Below are positions 48,501 through 60,800 of a DNA stretch of 64,000 nt, one piece after another. This stretch comes from Arenicola marina. Lineage: Eukaryota; Annelida; Polychaeta; Arenicolidae. The DNA lies in contig OZ025248.1 of NCBI GenBank assembly GCA_964019135.1, positions 14,763,574 to 14,827,573 of the forward strand, read 5' to 3'. The notes under the pieces were generated by a model. That model was not told the DNA's origin and ran no database searches. It saw only the letters and a list, made by a program, of their open reading frames with translations. Made by a program: the position numbers and the translations under genes. Each line of letters opens with the position of its first letter. Position 1 is the first letter of the stretch.

Positions 48501-49012
48501 TTACAAAGCTGGATCTGGTGACTATCAGGTGGGTGTACATATGGTTTACAAAGCTGGATCTGGTGACTATCAGGTGGGTGTACATATGGTTTACGAAGCT
48601 GGATCTGGTGACTATCAGGTGGGTGTACATATGGTTTACAAAGCTGGATCTGGTGACTATCAGGTGGGTGTACATATGGTTTACGAAGCTGGATCTGATG
48701 ACGCCCTATAAAGGCTGAATAAACGGACTGAATAAGGCAGAAGGTGAATTCAGATCAATCGCTTGACTTCCACCTGTTGGGCAAACTTTCTATTTAGTTT
48801 TTTTTGTGAGACTTTCTCTGAATTATCTACTGTAAATAATATTTATTTTATTTGACGTTCTGCAGACGGCCATTTCCGAGAACTACAAGGCGATGTCTGA
48901 CACGACCTTCAAAGCCCTGCGCCGCCAGCTTCCGGTTACAAGGACCAAGATCGACTGGAATAAGATCATTCAATACAAGATCGGCAACGAACTGAAGAAT
49001 GCCTCCAACTAA
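42551..49012 (+). CDS. CAPZA: F-actin capping protein subunit alpha, complete 10-exon gene
   Basis: Coding exons are 42551-42589, 44535-44598, 44888-44939, 45187-45250, 45888-45958, 46720-46935, 47291-47375, 47746-47817, 48154-48216 and 48866-49012. All introns are GT-AG and all phases join, giving 873 nt and 290 residues (vertebrate alpha subunits have 286). The start MADYDEPIS agrees with the family. Diagnostic stretches are [92 protein letters not shown] and [14 protein letters not shown]. The protein pairs with the beta subunit and caps barbed ends of actin filaments in the cytoplasm; the C-terminal part is the actin-contacting tentacle. The alpha subunit's middle region ([19 protein letters not shown]) is the least conserved. 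Introns 5, 8 and 9 contain tandem copies of the adjoining splice junctions. Confidence 0.97.
43633..43726. repeat. Near-perfect 42-bp inverted repeat in CAPZA intron 1
   Basis: Arms 43633-43674 and 43685-43726 match at 39 of 42 positions with a 10-nt loop (left arm begins GTGACCAGTGGTGACATC). On transcription this forms a long hairpin of the size of a miRNA precursor, but it may equally be a MITE. No clear target duplication was seen beside it. Confidence 0.8.
45330..45450. repeat. Short tandem repeat in CAPZA intron 4, about 3 units
   Basis: Units of about 40 bp with the core TAATACACTGTTACTGTGTA followed by CACAGCCGGCGTAG. Unlike those of introns 5, 8 and 9 it does not include the exon junction. 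Confidence 0.75.
46130..46719. repeat. Tandem copies of the exon 6 splice acceptor in CAPZA intron 5
   Basis: The genuine acceptor CACAG/ATACGACCAC at 46720 is preceded by four good copies whose exon-like part starts at 46404, 46488, 46568 and 46651 (spacings 84, 80, 83 and then 69 bp to the real exon). Each copy has a pyrimidine tract, CAG, and ATACG(A/G)CCACTTGAGGAAG identical or nearly so to the first bases of exon 6. Each then diverges at GTCTTAAC. More decayed copies lie near 46132, 46219 and 46352. Read in the CAPZA frame each decoy meets TAA after Ser, about 27 nt in. A-type (GACC) and G-type (GGCC) units alternate. Confidence 0.92.
46242..46313 (+). pseudogene. tRNA-Cys(GCA)-like sequence in CAPZA intron 5
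   Basis: GGGGGACTAGCTCAGTTGG has a perfect A-box. The anticodon arm CTGAGCTGCAGATCAG carries CTGCAGA as in tRNA-Cys (anticodon GCA). The B-box (GGGTTTTGCAAAG) is destroyed, so it is a tRNA pseudogene or SINE remnant. It is inserted in the acceptor-derived repeat array, so it arrived after that array began to form or was captured by it. Confidence 0.65.
47806..47960. repeat. Tandem copies of the exon 8 splice donor in CAPZA intron 8
   Basis: The end of exon 8 and its donor (TTTAGTAATAAAT/GTGAGTATAATAC) is followed by about three degenerate copies. The two best are TTTAGTAATACATGTGAGTAT near 47887 and TTTACTAATACATGTGAGTAT near 47931. Copy one has GCGAGT in place of GTGAGT. The unit is about 43-50 bp. 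Confidence 0.85.
48217..48705. repeat. 45-bp array of decoy exon 9 donors in CAPZA intron 9, 10 units
   Basis: The genuine donor GATTATCAG/GTGGGT ends exon 9 at 48216. Ten further GACTATCAG/GTGGGTGTAC copies follow at an exact 45-bp period, with CAG/GT at about 48258 and every 45 bp to about 48663. Their high uniformity indicates recent expansion. If a decoy were used in place of the real donor, the CAPZA frame would meet TGA shortly after the exon (GTGGGTGCACTTGTTTGA). The 45-bp period without stops explains the 150-165 codon false frames here. Confidence 0.95.
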
Positions 49013-51200
49013 CCAAGGGTCTTCTTGGCTTCAACACCACCATCCCAAATCTCGGCTCCCAAATCTCCACTCATCAGCGCCGCCTAACGAGGGCTGACCG
49101 CCCGTTAGCAGCGCCACACAGTGGCTGCTGATATACCGGAAGTGGCGCCACCTACCGAGTGCTGTGCTGTCCCTCCATCGATCGCAGGCGCATGCGCAAC
49201 TGTATGTGTGTGTGCGTGTTTGTGTAAACAAATTTGCTGAGAACCCGGCCTCTTCTTACTTAGACACGTGTGCATATACTAGACTTACACATTTCATTGT
49301 AGTCACTAGAGGGGATTTTAGGGTTTTCTTTGAACAAAGTTATCGAAGTGGTTGATCAGAATCTTGACTTAGAGGTTGAATACCAGTGGCTGATGATATT
49401 GTGGACGAAGGGCCGAGCACGTGGCGATTGTAAAGATTCCTCTCGCTGATTGGTTGAAAATAAATATGTATATACTTTATTGCAAATCATATGTAAAAAG
49501 ATAAAATGTATCCCGTTATAGCATTTAGTTATTGTATAATTATGCAAACTAATTTTATACGTCTGATTTCGTATTGCCACGAGCTAAGTTGACAGAGGAC
49601 AAACAAAACGGTTTCTCATAGGGAGTGGAGCAACATAATAGATTTCTAGAGGATCTGTATGGTAGTAAGGGTGCTTGCATGTTGCTACTTTCTAGACCAC
49701 TGTAGCTACGCTAGCTCTGATAGATTACCTCAAATAAATAACATAAACCCCGAACGGTATATTTAATTCTACGGCCGAACATTTAACTGTCCTTATTCGC
49801 CCAATCTGTTTGAGTGTACAGTACAAGTGTGGTCTCCATTCTATGACGCCGCCTGTTTGTTTTGGCTCCATACTGAACGCGGATGTCGGGGGGGGAAATA
49901 AGGACTGATAAGATCCTCTCATGTTACTAGACCAATGCTCCATGTGGCGGCGTCTGGTGGTTCTAATGACGCCTGAACGCTTTGAGCTTCCGTGTTATTC
50001 TGGTCGCTGGTTCGTTGAGTGCTGCGTCCGAGACCGATGCGACAGTTTAACGTGACCTTGAGCTGTTACTTCCGGACGCGTGGGATCCGCGAAGAGGATC
50101 CTGACTAACTGCCGTAACGACCACTTATGTTATCAGTAAGTCGTTGATATGTTATGGTCGTCCGTGTTATTTGAACAACGGAGTATATATAGCTCCCCAC
50201 TCCAAGGTTATGTTACCGATTCGAGGGCGAATTGCTTGGAATGCTTTTTTTTCTAGCGTAGCGCAAAACGATCATAATTGAATAAGAGGCGAGAACGTGT
50301 ATAGAGGCCAGTGGTTGGGGCTTCCTTCAGCACAGCGAGGAACGCTCGAAGAGGTCGGGGATGAGGATATTTCCATCTTACTGCCATTCCATGTGTTTAG
50401 CTTGATTTGCGAGTTCGTTCTTTTGGGGTCAGGGTAGCTGTTCGGAGAGCTGAGCTACTACATAGTGGCGCTTTGACCAGGATTCTCTTAGTCTTGAGTG
50501 GAAGGTATATATAGTTGGCCGGTTTCATGCGTGATAGTCTCGAGTGCAGTATACGCCATGGCCAGTCACGCTGCGTGGTTGACCCGCAGTCTCGCTCAAA
50601 CAGTCTTTGTTCGGTTATTTCCGCTCAATTCGGTGTGTAGTCCTCATTTGCGCACGGTTGCCATGGACACATTGGTTGCTAAGTACGCTTTGGGGTGCGC
50701 GAGTTCCTTGCGCGCAAGATGCAAGCCGGGTCTCCTCGCAGGAAGTGACGTCATAATGGTCAAAGGTGAAATCTCAGATTAATATTTAAGAGTCATTGTG
50801 TTTGATTTCTGCTGCATGGTCTTTGGCTGATACACTTTTTTTAACGGATTATTGCGTGTGTTGAGGTCCACCCCACCCCACCCTTCAGTCTTCCTCGCTC
50901 TGTATACCGCCATGGATATATACACGTACTTTGTATTCTTGTTTCCTCATGGAAGGCTCCTCCGCATATATAGCCTATATATCTCTGACAAGCATTGAAT
51001 GGATAGCGTAAAGTCTCTGCCTTGTAGAGCACCCTCCTTCAGGCTGGACGTGTTACTGCGGCGAACGCCTCTCTCGTACTGACGTCACCACGACGTAGCC
51101 TATAGCCAGCCCTGTACGCATGTATGCTGTTTTTTTGTAAATGGATACATTTATGATTATTTTTGATGTACAAGTCCAGAATAAAGAGAAACCCCGAAAC
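49013..51200 (+). other. CAPZA: CAPZA 3' region with polyadenylation signals
   Basis: The stop is TAA at 49010-49012. AATAAA signals occur at 49459-49464 and 51180-51185, either of which could end the transcript. GCGCATGCGC at 49188-49197 is an NRF-1-type palindrome. A 94-codon plus-strand frame at 50498-50782 has no recognised domain and probably lies in 3' UTR or spacer. Confidence 0.5.
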
Positions 51201-52250
51201 GCTGCTGTACGACGGATGAAGTCTTGTTTTGTTCACTGAACCCCTATGTGGGGCATGCGCTTAACATGACGACGAGCAAGATGGACCGATTATTCATTGA
51301 GGTGCCGCCCCCTGGTGTAACTGGTTGGAACCAAGGTCGTCGAGTTCCCCCTTTTTCCACACTGAGTTTCCCTTTAAAAATTCAACCTTATCTGGGGCCA
51401 ATTAAATTTTGTATGTACAGACAAGTCTTCAAGAACACCCAGCATGTGGTTTTCGTCTATTATAGTAATCTTTATAATAACCTGACAACGTAGGTTGAAA
51501 GGGGGTTCAGTCTCTACAAATGCATCGGTTCGCTCGATAACTGCGGCGAGGGAAAACCACTTATCCATGGCAACGCACGATACTGCGATGCTCACCACGC
51601 CAAACTACACTATTTGTCAAAAGTTGCTTACCTCAAACTACCACGGGAGCAGCCAACATCCGCCTTAGCCGGTCGTTGCCGATAGATTCACAAACTGCAA
51701 ACTCAAAGTACACGAGCATTGCGCCAAGGGTGAGCAGTGTCTCCGCCTATTGACCGACTATGTTACCATATGGTACTGGAGGGAAGTCTTGCAGATAATC
51801 CCGGTCATAACGGCATCAGTTCCACAACTACCCGCTGCGCTCTCGGCCTGAACGATTTCGAAATTTGTCTCTGGTGATCTTCTGTATCAGGAAATGTTAT
51901 AAGTAGCTTGTTTTCTCTGTGTGTATTTAGTTCCAACATTTCCCATATTATTTATTGACCTTACGAATAATCCGAATTTAGTTGGTACTGCATGCAACGG
52001 TACACATACCTCTTTTAAGTTTACTGGCCGTCTAGTGCTGTTTCCGCATGTTTATCCCCTTAACTGTAAAGTTGGATACTGCGGTAACTGGTGTCTAGCG
52101 GGTGACATGTTGCTTTGATGACGGTTTGGGTGTTAATGCTACCAGTATGTCTACCGGCTTGGTGTTGAATTCGGCGATAATTTAAGGCATTAGTGTTGGC
52201 ACCCAGCCAGGTATCGGTGACTATGCTGGAGATATGTTGGGATTAAGGAT
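51201..52250. other. No gene seen
   Basis: Single-copy sequence without a recognised exon, repeat array or transposon end. The open frames are short, with no splice-bounded frame that reads like protein. Confidence 0.4.
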
Positions 52251-52261
52251 CACAATCGACA

Positions 52262-53232
52262 TCCAAAGGGCTGGGTGGCCTCCCAAGGGTTGGATGATCT
52301 TTTAAGGGTTGAGCGACCTCCCAAGGGCTGGATGATCCCTCAAGATTGGATGACCTCCCTAAGGCTGGGTAATCTCATTAGGATTGGATGACCTTCCAAA
52401 GGCTGGGTGACCTCCCAAGGGCTGGGTGACCTCCCAAGTGCTGGGTGACCTCCCAAGGGCAGGGTGACCCCCCAAAGGTTGGATAACATCCCAAGGGTGG
52501 TGACCCCCCAAGGGTTGGATAACTTCCCAAGGGCAGGGTGAGCTCCGAAGGGATGGATGACCTCTCTAGAATTGGATGACTTCCATAAGGATGGGTGACC
52601 TTCCAAGCGCTGGGTGACATCCCAAGGGCTGGGTGACCTCCCTAGGGTTGGATAATCTCGCTAGGGCTGGGTGACCTCCCAAGGGATGGATGACCTCCCT
52701 AGAATTGGATGATCTCCCAAGGGCTGGGTGTCCTCCCAAGGGCGGTGACCTGCCAAGGGCTGGGTGACCCACTATGGGCTGGGTTACCTCTCAAGATTTG
52801 GATAACCTCCCACATGCGATGACCTCCCAAGGGCTGGGTTACCTACAAAGGGCTGGACGACGTTCTAAGGATTGGGTGACCTCCCAAGGGCGGTAACCTC
52901 CCAAGGGCGGTGACCTCCCAAGGGCGGTGACCTCTCAAGGGCGGGGTGATCTACCAAGAGCTGAGTGACCTCCCTAGGGTTGGATAACCTCCCAAGGGGG
53001 GTGACCTCCTAAGAGGGGTGACCTCCCAAGGGGGGGTGACCTCGCAAGGGGGGTGGCCTCCCAAGGGCTGGGTGATCTACCAAGGGCTGGGTGACCTCCC
53101 TAGGATTGGATAACCTCCCAAGGGGGCTGACCTCCCAAGAGGGGTGACCTCCTAAGGGGGGTGACCTCCCAAGGGGGGTGACCTCCCAAGGGGGGTGGCC
53201 TTCCAAGGGGGGTGACCTCCCAAGGGCTGGGT
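52262..53232. repeat. Degenerate 19-bp tandem repeat, about 45 units
   Basis: The core is GACCTCCCAAGGGCTGGGT with many variants. Short units (CCAAGGGGGGTGACCTC) dominate from about 52995 onward. Unit lengths vary between about 17 and 27 bp. The minus-strand frames reading GHPALGRSP-like repeats are artefacts. Confidence 0.9.
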
Positions 53233-53344
53233 CATGATCAACTATCAACTCATCCATATGTTAATATCGTTACTGTGATTCTAACGACTAGATGCAGCAA
53301 GTAATCTAGCGGTTCCCCGAATTGTTTGTGTTCGGTCCTTGCAG

Positions 53345-53512
53345 CGACAAGTGGCGCCATCTCGCGATGGCCGTCAAGAGCGGGCTGTGCCGGCTTGCAG
53401 CCCGCTGGCCGCAGGCGATGTCGGAGCCAGCGTCAGCGCCCCTCCCCGGCGACGGCGACGGCAGACACCACCACCGGGACCGACGAACGCCAGTGTGAGA
53501 TCCGCAGTGGCG
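53345..53512 (+). CDS. Candidate coding exon, unrecognised
   Basis: A 168-nt segment (56 codons) is bounded by a good acceptor (TCCTTGCAG) and donor (GTGGCG/GTAAGT) and is open in the frame starting RQVAPSRDGRQE. It is Arg-, Pro- and Ala-rich (includes RRRRR and PPPGP) and GC-rich compared with its flanks. There is no recognised domain. It could be part of a plus-strand gene with exons elsewhere, a non-coding exon, or chance. Confidence 0.3.
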
Positions 53513-53656
53513 GTAAGTATTGAATGGACGCACACATACTTATCTTTATATGCATATATCATGACAGATAGGCTTGATATGCAAATGATAACTATAACTC
53601 AGTTTAATGGAAAGATGTGCATCTTTCCTTTCAAATGACAGGTGTTGTGTGGGCGT

Positions 53657-53688
<32 letters not shown>
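53657..53688. repeat. (CTTG)n microsatellite
   Basis: About seven to eight GCTT/CTTG units in a row. Confidence 0.95.
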
Positions 53689-54829
53689 GGCATTGGGACG
53701 GGCCGACTTCTCCATGCGATACCAGCGACGACGTGAAGGCTTTGCGGGCCGTGGTGGTGCCGTGGCCGAGTACTTATCGCTTGGCTGGCGGGATGGTTTG
53801 CCTGAAATTACTCGAAGTGGAACGGTCGATCTTCGTTTCTGATACAACGCCTGGCTTTGTTTGTCTCCCTCAGCAATACGCATTGACCGGTTGAACTCAT
53901 AGGCCAAGTTAACCGTGCGCTGGCTGTCAATGTACACACACACATATATATATATACAGTGTAGCTGGTGCACAGCCCACACAAGTATTGATTTTGCAAA
54001 GAGTTTGCTGTGGTACAGTGTTTGCATTTTTTGAAACGGTAGCCAGCTGATGTTTTTTGTGCACTGTGTGGACGGAAGGTGACTATCGCATATACCCAGA
54101 AGTGTGTCTCAACAACGATGGTAATCTGTTAACCCAAAAAGCTATGAGCTAAGGAAGGATGCATATATGGATTTCAGTGTTCAGGAATCCTTTAAAGGGG
54201 AGGCCACAACAACAGAAAAAAAGACGACCCGTGGGGGGTGGGGGGAGGGAGCACCCCTTTAGGGTTTGAAAGGGAGGGCACGTGTCCCCTGTGCCCCCTC
54301 CCCACACCCCAGCTGGACCCGCCTGTGGATTTAGAGTAATGGTCGCTTGATTAACATGTTCAAATGATGGTTTTATCACGAAGAGCGTATAATAGTCTGT
54401 TACATGTATTGAACGAATGTCCCCTAGGCTTCCTCTTTTTTATTCTGCGATACCTGTATGTTCAGATATTATATGCCATGCATAACATGTCATGCTGGCA
54501 GACATACATTGAAGTACAGACCATTAGCTACCATTCACTCTTTATGTGACGCATACCAATGATTGTGTTACCTTTATGCTACGCTACCTGTATGTTACAT
54601 AAGATGTCATCCCGGTGGACATGTCTACATTGCAGTACAGGACGGAGGCCGTTCACCGTTTGTGTGACGGATACTACGGCAGTTTTCATTGCCAAGCTGG
54701 GTCCGTGTCGAGGCAGTCTGACTGAAAGGCCGACCGCGCCGCCGGAGGTGTGGGGGTGGGACACCGTGCTGAATGGATATACATGTATATACCTGTTAGG
54801 GTGTGTCGGGTGTAGCAATAACCTCACAC
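53689..54829. other. Spacer before the terminal satellite; possible transposon fragment
   Basis: About 54180-54330 read on the minus strand begins CAGGCGGGTCCAGCTGGGG and is G-rich on both sides of an ACACGTGC, resembling the GGATCCAG-type transposon ends at 37750 and 41512. A short (TA)n and (CA)n tract lies at 53935-53956. No gene seen. Confidence 0.45.
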
Positions 54830-57800
54830 GACCTGTGGCAATAGCTATCACGGTCCAGCTCTATTGGTTGTTGTTGTTAGAACACGACCTGTGGCAATAT
54901 CTATGACGGTCCAGCTCTATTGGTTGTTGTTAGGACACGACCTGTGGCAATAGCTATGACGGTCCAGCTCTATTGGTTGTTGTTAGGACACGACCTGTGG
55001 CAATAGCTATGACGGTCCAGCTCTATTGGTTGTTGTTGTTAGAACACGACCTGTGGCAATAGCTATGACGGTCCAGCTCTATTGGTTGTTGTTGTTAGAA
55101 CACGACCTGTGGCAATAGCTATGACGGTCCAGCTCTATTGGTTGTTGTTGTTAGAACACGACCTGTGGCAATAGCTATGACGGTCCAGCTCTATTGGTTG
55201 TTGTTAGGACACGACCTGTGGCAATAGCTATGACGGTCCAGCTCTATTGGTTGTTGTTGTTAGGACACGACCTGTGGCAATAGCTATGACGGTCCAGCTC
55301 TATTGGTTGTTGTTGTTAGAACAGCTATGACGGCCCAGCTCTATTGGTTGTTGCTAGGACACGACCTGTGGCAATAGCTATGACGGTCCAGCTCTATTGG
55401 TTGTTGTTGAGACACGACCTGTGGCAATAGCTATGACGGTCCAGCTCTATTGGTTGTTGTTAGGACACGACCTGTGGCAATAGCTATGACGGTCCAGCTC
55501 TATTGGTTGTTGTTGTTAGGACACGACCTGTGGCAATAGCTATGACGGTCCAGCTCTATTGGTTGTTGCTAGGACACGACCTGTGGCAATAGCTATGACG
55601 GTCCAGCTCTATTGGTTGTTGTTAAGACATGACCTGTGGCAATAGCTATGACGGCCCAGCTCTATTGGTTGTTGTTAGGACACGACCTGTGGCAATAGCT
55701 ATGACGGTCCAGCTCAATTGGCTGTTGTTAGGACACGACATGTAGCAATAGCTATGACGGTCCATCTCTATTGGCTGTTGTTAGGACACGACCTGTGGCA
55801 ATAGCTATGATGGTCCATCTCTATTGGTTGTTGTTGCTAGGACACGACCTGTGGCAATAGCTATGACGGTCCAGCTCAATTGGCTGTTGTTAGGACACGA
55901 CATGTAGCAATAGCTATGACGGTCCATCTCTATTGGCTGTTGTTAGGACACGACCTGTGGCAATAGCTATGACGGTCCAGCTCTATTGGTTGTTGTTGCT
56001 AGGACACGACCTGTGGCAATAGCTATGACGGTCCAGCTCAATTGGCTGTTGTTAGGACACGACATGTAGCAATAGCTATGACGGTCCATCTCTATTGGCT
56101 GTTGTTAGGACACGACCTGTGGCAATAGCTATGACGGTCCCGCTCTATTGGTTGTTGTTGTTAGGACACGACCTGTGGCAATAGCTATGACGGTCCAGCT
56201 CTATTGATTGTTGTTGCTAGGACACGACCTGTGGCAATAGCTATGACGGTCCAGCTCTATTGGTTGTTGTTGCTAGGACACGACCTGTGGCAATAGCTAT
56301 GACGGTCCAGCTCTATTGGCTGTTGTTACGACACGACATGTGGCAATAGCTATGACGGTCCATCTCTATTGGCTGTTGTTAGGACACTACCTGTGGCAAT
56401 AGCTATGACGGTCCAGCTCTATTGGTTGTTGTTGTTAGGACACGACCTGTGGCAATAGCTATGACGGTCCAGCTCTATTGATTGTTGTTGCTAGGACACG
56501 ACCTGTGGCAATAGCTATGACGGTCCAGCTCTATTGGTTGTTGTTGCTAGGACACGACCTGTGGCAATAGCTATGACGGTCCAGCTCTATTGGCTGTTGT
56601 TAGGACACGACATGTGGCAATAGCTATGACGGTCCAGCTCTATTGGCTGTTGTTAGGATACGACCTGTGGCAGTAGCTATGACGGTCCAGCTCTATTGGT
56701 TGTTGTTAGGACACGACCTGTGGCAATAGCTATGACGGTCCAGCTCTATTGGTTGTTGTTAGGACACGACCTGTGGCAATAGCTATGACGGTCCAGCTCT
56801 ATTGGTTGTTGTTGTTAGAACACGACCTGTGGCAATAGCTATGACGGTCCAGCTCTATTGGTTGTTGTTAGGACACGACCTGTGGCAATAGCTATGACGG
56901 TCCAGCTCTATTGGTTGTTGTTGTTAGGACACGACCTGTGGCAATAGCTATGACGGTCCAGCTCTATTGGTTGTTGTTGTTAGGACACGACCTGTGGCAA
57001 TAGCTATGACGGTCCAGCTCTATTGGTTGTTGCTAGGACACGACCTGTGGCAATAGCTATGACGGTCCAGCTCTATTGGTTGTTGTTAAGACATGACCTG
57101 TGGCAATAGCTATGACGGCCCAGCTCTATTGGTTGTTGTTAGGACACGACCTGTGGCAATAACTATGACGGTCCAGCTCTATTGGTTGTTGTTGCTAGGA
57201 CACGACCTGTGGCAATAGCTATGACGGTCCAGCTCAATTGGCTGTTGTTAGGACACGACATGTAGCAATAGCTATGACGGTCCATCTCTATTGGCTGTTG
57301 TTAGGACACGACCTGTGGCAATAGCTATGACGGTCCATCTCTATTGGTTGTTGTTGCTAGGACACGACCTGTGGCAATAGCTATGACGGTCCAGCTCAAT
57401 TGGCTGTTGTTAGGACACGACATGTAGCAATAGCTATGACGGTCCATCTCTATTGGCTGTTGTTAGGACACGACCTGTGGCAATAGCTATGACGGTCCAG
57501 CTCTATTGGTTGTTGTTGCTAGGACACGACCTGTGGCAATAGCTATGACGGTCCAGCTCAATTGGCTGTTGTTAGGACACGACATGTAGCAATAGCTATG
57601 ACGGTCTATCTCTATTGGCTGTTGTTAGGACACGACCTGTGGAAATAGCTATGACGGTCCAGCTCTATTGGTTGTTGCTGTTAGGACACGACCTGTGGCA
57701 ATAGCTATGACGGTCCAGCTCTATTGATTGCTGTTGCTAGGACACGACCTGTGGCAATAGCTATGACGGTCCAGCTCTATTGGTTGTTGTTGCTAGGACA

Positions 57801-60800
57801 CGACCTGTGGCAATAGCTATGACGGTCCAGCTCTATTGGCTGTTGTTAGGACACGACATGTGGCAATAGCTATGACGGTCCATCTCTATTGGCTGTTGTT
57901 AGGACACGACCTGTGGCAATAGCTATGACGGTCCAGCTCAATTGGCTGTTGTTAGGACACGACCTGTGGCAATAGCTATGACGGTCCAGCTCTATTGGCT
58001 GTTGTTGCTAGGACACGACCTGTGACAATAGCTATGACGGTCCAGCTCTATTGGTTGTTGTTAGGACACGACCTGTGGCAATAGCTATGACGGCCCAGCT
58101 CTATTGGTTGTTGCTAGGACACGACCTGTGGCAATAGCTATGACGGTCCAGCTCTATTGGTTGTTGTTGCTAGGACACGACCTGTGGCAATAGCTATGAC
58201 GGTCCAGCTCTATTGGTTGTTGTTGCTAGGACACGACCTGTGACAATAGCTATGACGGTCCAGCTCTATTGGTTGTTGTTAGGACACTACCTGTGACAAT
58301 AGCTATGACGGTCCAGCTCTATTGGTTGTTGTTGAGACACGACCTGTGGCAATAGCTTTGACGGTCCAGCTCTATTGGTTGTTGTTAGGACACGACCTGT
58401 GGCAATAGCTATGACGGTCCAGCTCTATTGGTTGTTGTTGCTAGGACACGACCTGTGACAATAGCTATGACGGTCCAGCTCTATTGGTTGTTGTTAGGAC
58501 ACGACCTGTGGCAATAGCTATGACGGTCCAGCTCTATTGGTTGTTGTTGAGACACGACCTGTGGCAATAGCTATGACGGTCCAGCTCTATTGGTTGTTGT
58601 TAGGACACGACCTGTGGCAATAGCTATGACGGTCCAGCTCTATTGGTTGTTGTTGAGACACGACCTGTGGCAATAGCTATGACGGTCCAGCTCTATTGGT
58701 TGTTGCTAGGACACGACCTGTGGCAATAGCTATGACGGTCCAGCTCTATTGGTTGTTGCTAGGACACGACCTGTGGCAATAGCTATGACGGTCCAGCTCT
58801 ACTGGTTGTTGTTAGGACACGACCTGTGACAATAGCTATGACGGTCCAGCTCTATTGGTTGTTGTTAGGACACGACCTGTGGCAATAGCTATGACGGCCC
58901 AGCTCTATTGGTTGTTGCTAGGACACGACCTGTGGCAATAGCAATGACGGTCCAGCTCTATTGGTTGTTGTTAGGACACGACCTGTGGCAATAGCTATGG
59001 CGGTCCAGCTCTATTTGTTGTTGTTTGGACACGACCTGTGGCAATAGCTATGACGGTCCAGCTCTATTGGTTGTTGTTAGGACACGACCTGTGGCAATAG
59101 CTATGACGGTCCAGCTCTATTGGTTGTTGTTAAGACATGACCTGTGGCAATAGCTATGACGGCCCAGCTCTATTGGTTGTTGTTAGGACACGACTTGTGG
59201 CAATAGCTACGACGGTCCAGCTCTATTGGTTGTTGTTGCTGGGACACGACCTGTGGCAATAGCTATGACGGTCCAGCTTTATTGGCTGTTGTTAGGACAC
59301 GACACGTAGCAATAGCTATGACGGTCCATCTCTATTGGCTGTTGTTAGGACACGACCTGTGGCAATAGCTATGACGGTCCAGCTCTATTGGGTGTTGCTG
59401 TTAGGACACGACCTGTGGCAATAGCTATGACGGTCCAGCTCTATTGATTGTTGTTGCTAGGACACGACCTGTGGCAATAGCTATGACGGTCCAGCTCTAT
59501 TGGTTGTTGTTGCTAGGACACGACCTGTGGCAATAGCTATGACGGTCCAGCTCTATTGGCTGTTGTTAGGACACGACATGTGGCAATAGCTATGACGGTC
59601 CATCTCTATTGGCTGTTGTTAGGACACGACCTGTGGCAGTAGCTATGACGGTCCAGCTCTATTGGCTGTTGTTAGGACACGACATGTGGCAATAGCTATG
59701 ACGGTCCATCTCTATTGGCTGTTGTTAGGACACGACCTGTGGCAATAGCTATGACGGTCCAGCTCAATTGGCTGTTGTTAGGACACGACCTGTGGCAATA
59801 GCTATGACGGTCCAGCTCTATTGGCTGTTGTTGCTAGGACACGACCTGTGACAATAGCTATGACGGTCCAGCTCTATTGGTTGTTGTTAGGACACGACCT
59901 GTGGCAATAGCTATGACGGCCCAGCTCTATTGGTTGTTGCTAGGACACGACCTGTGGCAATAGCTATGACGGTCCAGCTCTATTGGTTGTTGTTGCTAGG
60001 ACACGACCTGTGGCAATAGCTATGACGGTCCAGCTCTATTGGTTGTTGTTGCTAGGACACGACCTGTGACAATAGCTATGACGGTCCAGCTCTATTGGTT
60101 GTTGTTAGGACACTACCTGTGACAATAGCTATGACGGTCCAGCTCTATTGGTTGTTGTTGAGACACGACCTGTGGCAATAGCTTTGACGGTCCAGCTCTA
60201 TTGGTTGTTGTTAGGACACGACCTGTGGCAATAGCTATGACGGTCCAGCTCTATTGGTTGTTGTTGCTAGGACACGACCTGTGACAATAGCTATGACGGT
60301 CCAGCTCTATTGGTTGTTGTTAGGACACGACCTGTGGCAATAGCTATGACGGTCCAGCTCTATTGGTTGTTGTTGAGACACGACCTGTGGCAATAGCTAT
60401 GACGGTCCAGCTCTATTGGTTGTTGTTAGGACACGACCTGTGGCAATAGCTATGACGGTCCAGCTCTATTGGTTGTTGTTGAGACACGACCTGTGGCAAT
60501 AGCTATGACGGTCCAGCTCTATTGGTTGTTGCTAGGACACGACCTGTGGCAATAGCTATGACGGTCCAGCTCTATTGGTTGTTGCTAGGACACGACCTGT
60601 GGCAATAGCTATGACGGTCCAGCTCTACTGGTTGTTGTTAGGACACGACCTGTGACAATAGCTATGACGGTCCAGCTCTATTGGTTGTTGTTAGGACACG
60701 ACCTGTGGCAATAGCTATGACGGCCCAGCTCTATTGGTTGTTGCTAGGACACGACCTGTGGCAATAGCAATGACGGTCCAGCTCTATTGGTTGTTGTTAG

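Noticed and set aside
48193..48718. Open frames of 150-165 codons on both strands downstream of CAPZA exon 9
   Set aside because: They read the 45-bp decoy-donor array inside an intron. The genuine frame from exon 9 meets TGA just after the donor.
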